Shown: positions 63,949-64,000 of the stretch, in pieces
How the letters are laid out: every line of letters begins with the position of its first letter
How positions within the stretch are numbered: the first letter of the stretch is position 1
Assembly (NCBI RefSeq): GCF_018417475.1
Contig: NZ_CP054856.1
Span: 1,086,001-1,150,000 of the forward strand
DNA from: Novosphingobium decolorationis
GTDB lineage: Bacteria > Pseudomonadota > Alphaproteobacteria > Sphingomonadales > Sphingomonadaceae
Direction: 5' to 3'
DNA length: 64,000 bases
Notes under the pieces: generated by a model
What the model was told of the DNA's origin: nothing
Database searches by the model: none
The model's input: the letters and a program-made list of their open reading frames with translations, nothing else
Program-made: the position numbers and the translations under genes

Positions 63949-64000
63949 ATGACGGAAGGTCCCGCACAGACCCGTATCCGGCTCTGGGACCTTCCGGTCC
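63949..64000 (+). CDS. Start of a probable cytochrome b561/b-type gene (cut by window edge)
   Basis: ATG 63949 lies 4 bp after the cytochrome c' stop, with GAAGGA upstream, and is open to the window edge. The 17 visible codons give MTEGPAQTRIRLWDLPV. The IRLWDLPV segment is the typical opening of di-heme cytochrome b561/hydrogenase-type b subunits (RLWDLPxRLFHW), which often follow cytochrome c' genes. Confidence 0.6.
   Translation, partial: MTEGPAQTRIRLWDLPV

Overview
The window looks like a chromosomal segment of a GC-rich alphaproteobacterium of the Sphingomonadales (Novosphingobium/Sphingomonas type). The reasons are very high third-position GC, the short L36 paralogue, the hisZ-purA and serC-serA pairs, an Anbu operon, a NodT/HlyD/DUF1656/FUSC efflux operon, a PEP-CTERM protein and alphaproteobacterial families (DUF1674, UPF0262, extensin-like). 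I assign no species.

Bases 1 to about 19,500 are one large surface-polysaccharide locus: a glycosyltransferase tail, a Wzz/BY-kinase fusion, a monotopic sugar-phosphate transferase, a reverse-strand cassette (GT4, ATP-grasp, HAD), a GT-C-like membrane enzyme, then a tightly overlapped CDP-deoxysugar operon (rfbF, rfbG, an RfbH-like dehydrase, a C-methyltransferase, an SDR, a GT2), a GtrA protein, and decoration enzymes (acyltransferase, sulfotransferase, pyruvyltransferase-like). It probably makes an anionic, acylated polymer carrying a C-methyl-branched deoxysugar. Several enzymes deviate at key residues: Walker B Asp to Asn in the kinase, no Fe-S cysteines in the dehydrase, and YxxxM instead of YxxxK in the SDR.

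From 19.6 to 32.4 kb come a REC-GGDEF protein with a decayed Hpt domain, tRNA-Lys, a methyltransferase-aguB-folK operon, msrA, a PEP-CTERM protein, rsmB, a DUF1674 protein, and a five-gene MarR-controlled efflux operon whose genes all overlap at start/stop codons.

From 32.5 to 55.2 kb are mainly housekeeping genes (L,D-transpeptidase, purA, hisZ, serA, serC, rpmJ, cdd, GH25, UPF0262, dnaB, NCS1 permease), plus an Anbu proteasome-like operon (ATP-grasp, alpha-E, transglutaminase, Anbu) and a DUF4136/M14 peptidase trio. From 55.4 kb on are ftsH, a DUF3667 protein, a ParA-like ATPase, rpoZ, a PhoX-type phosphatase, a cupin-like protein, and a cytochrome c' lipoprotein followed by the start of a probable cytochrome b gene.

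The most striking non-genic signal is a family of intergenic elements. Three copies are exactly 113 bp long, each built from two terminal hairpins (8-bp stems, CATC/GATG loops) around a central GACCTCACCT/AGGTGAGGTC inverted repeat. One copy carries about 94 extra bases, and two half copies flank a lower-GC TonB-like gene. I do not recognise this family; it resembles a BIME/MITE-type element.
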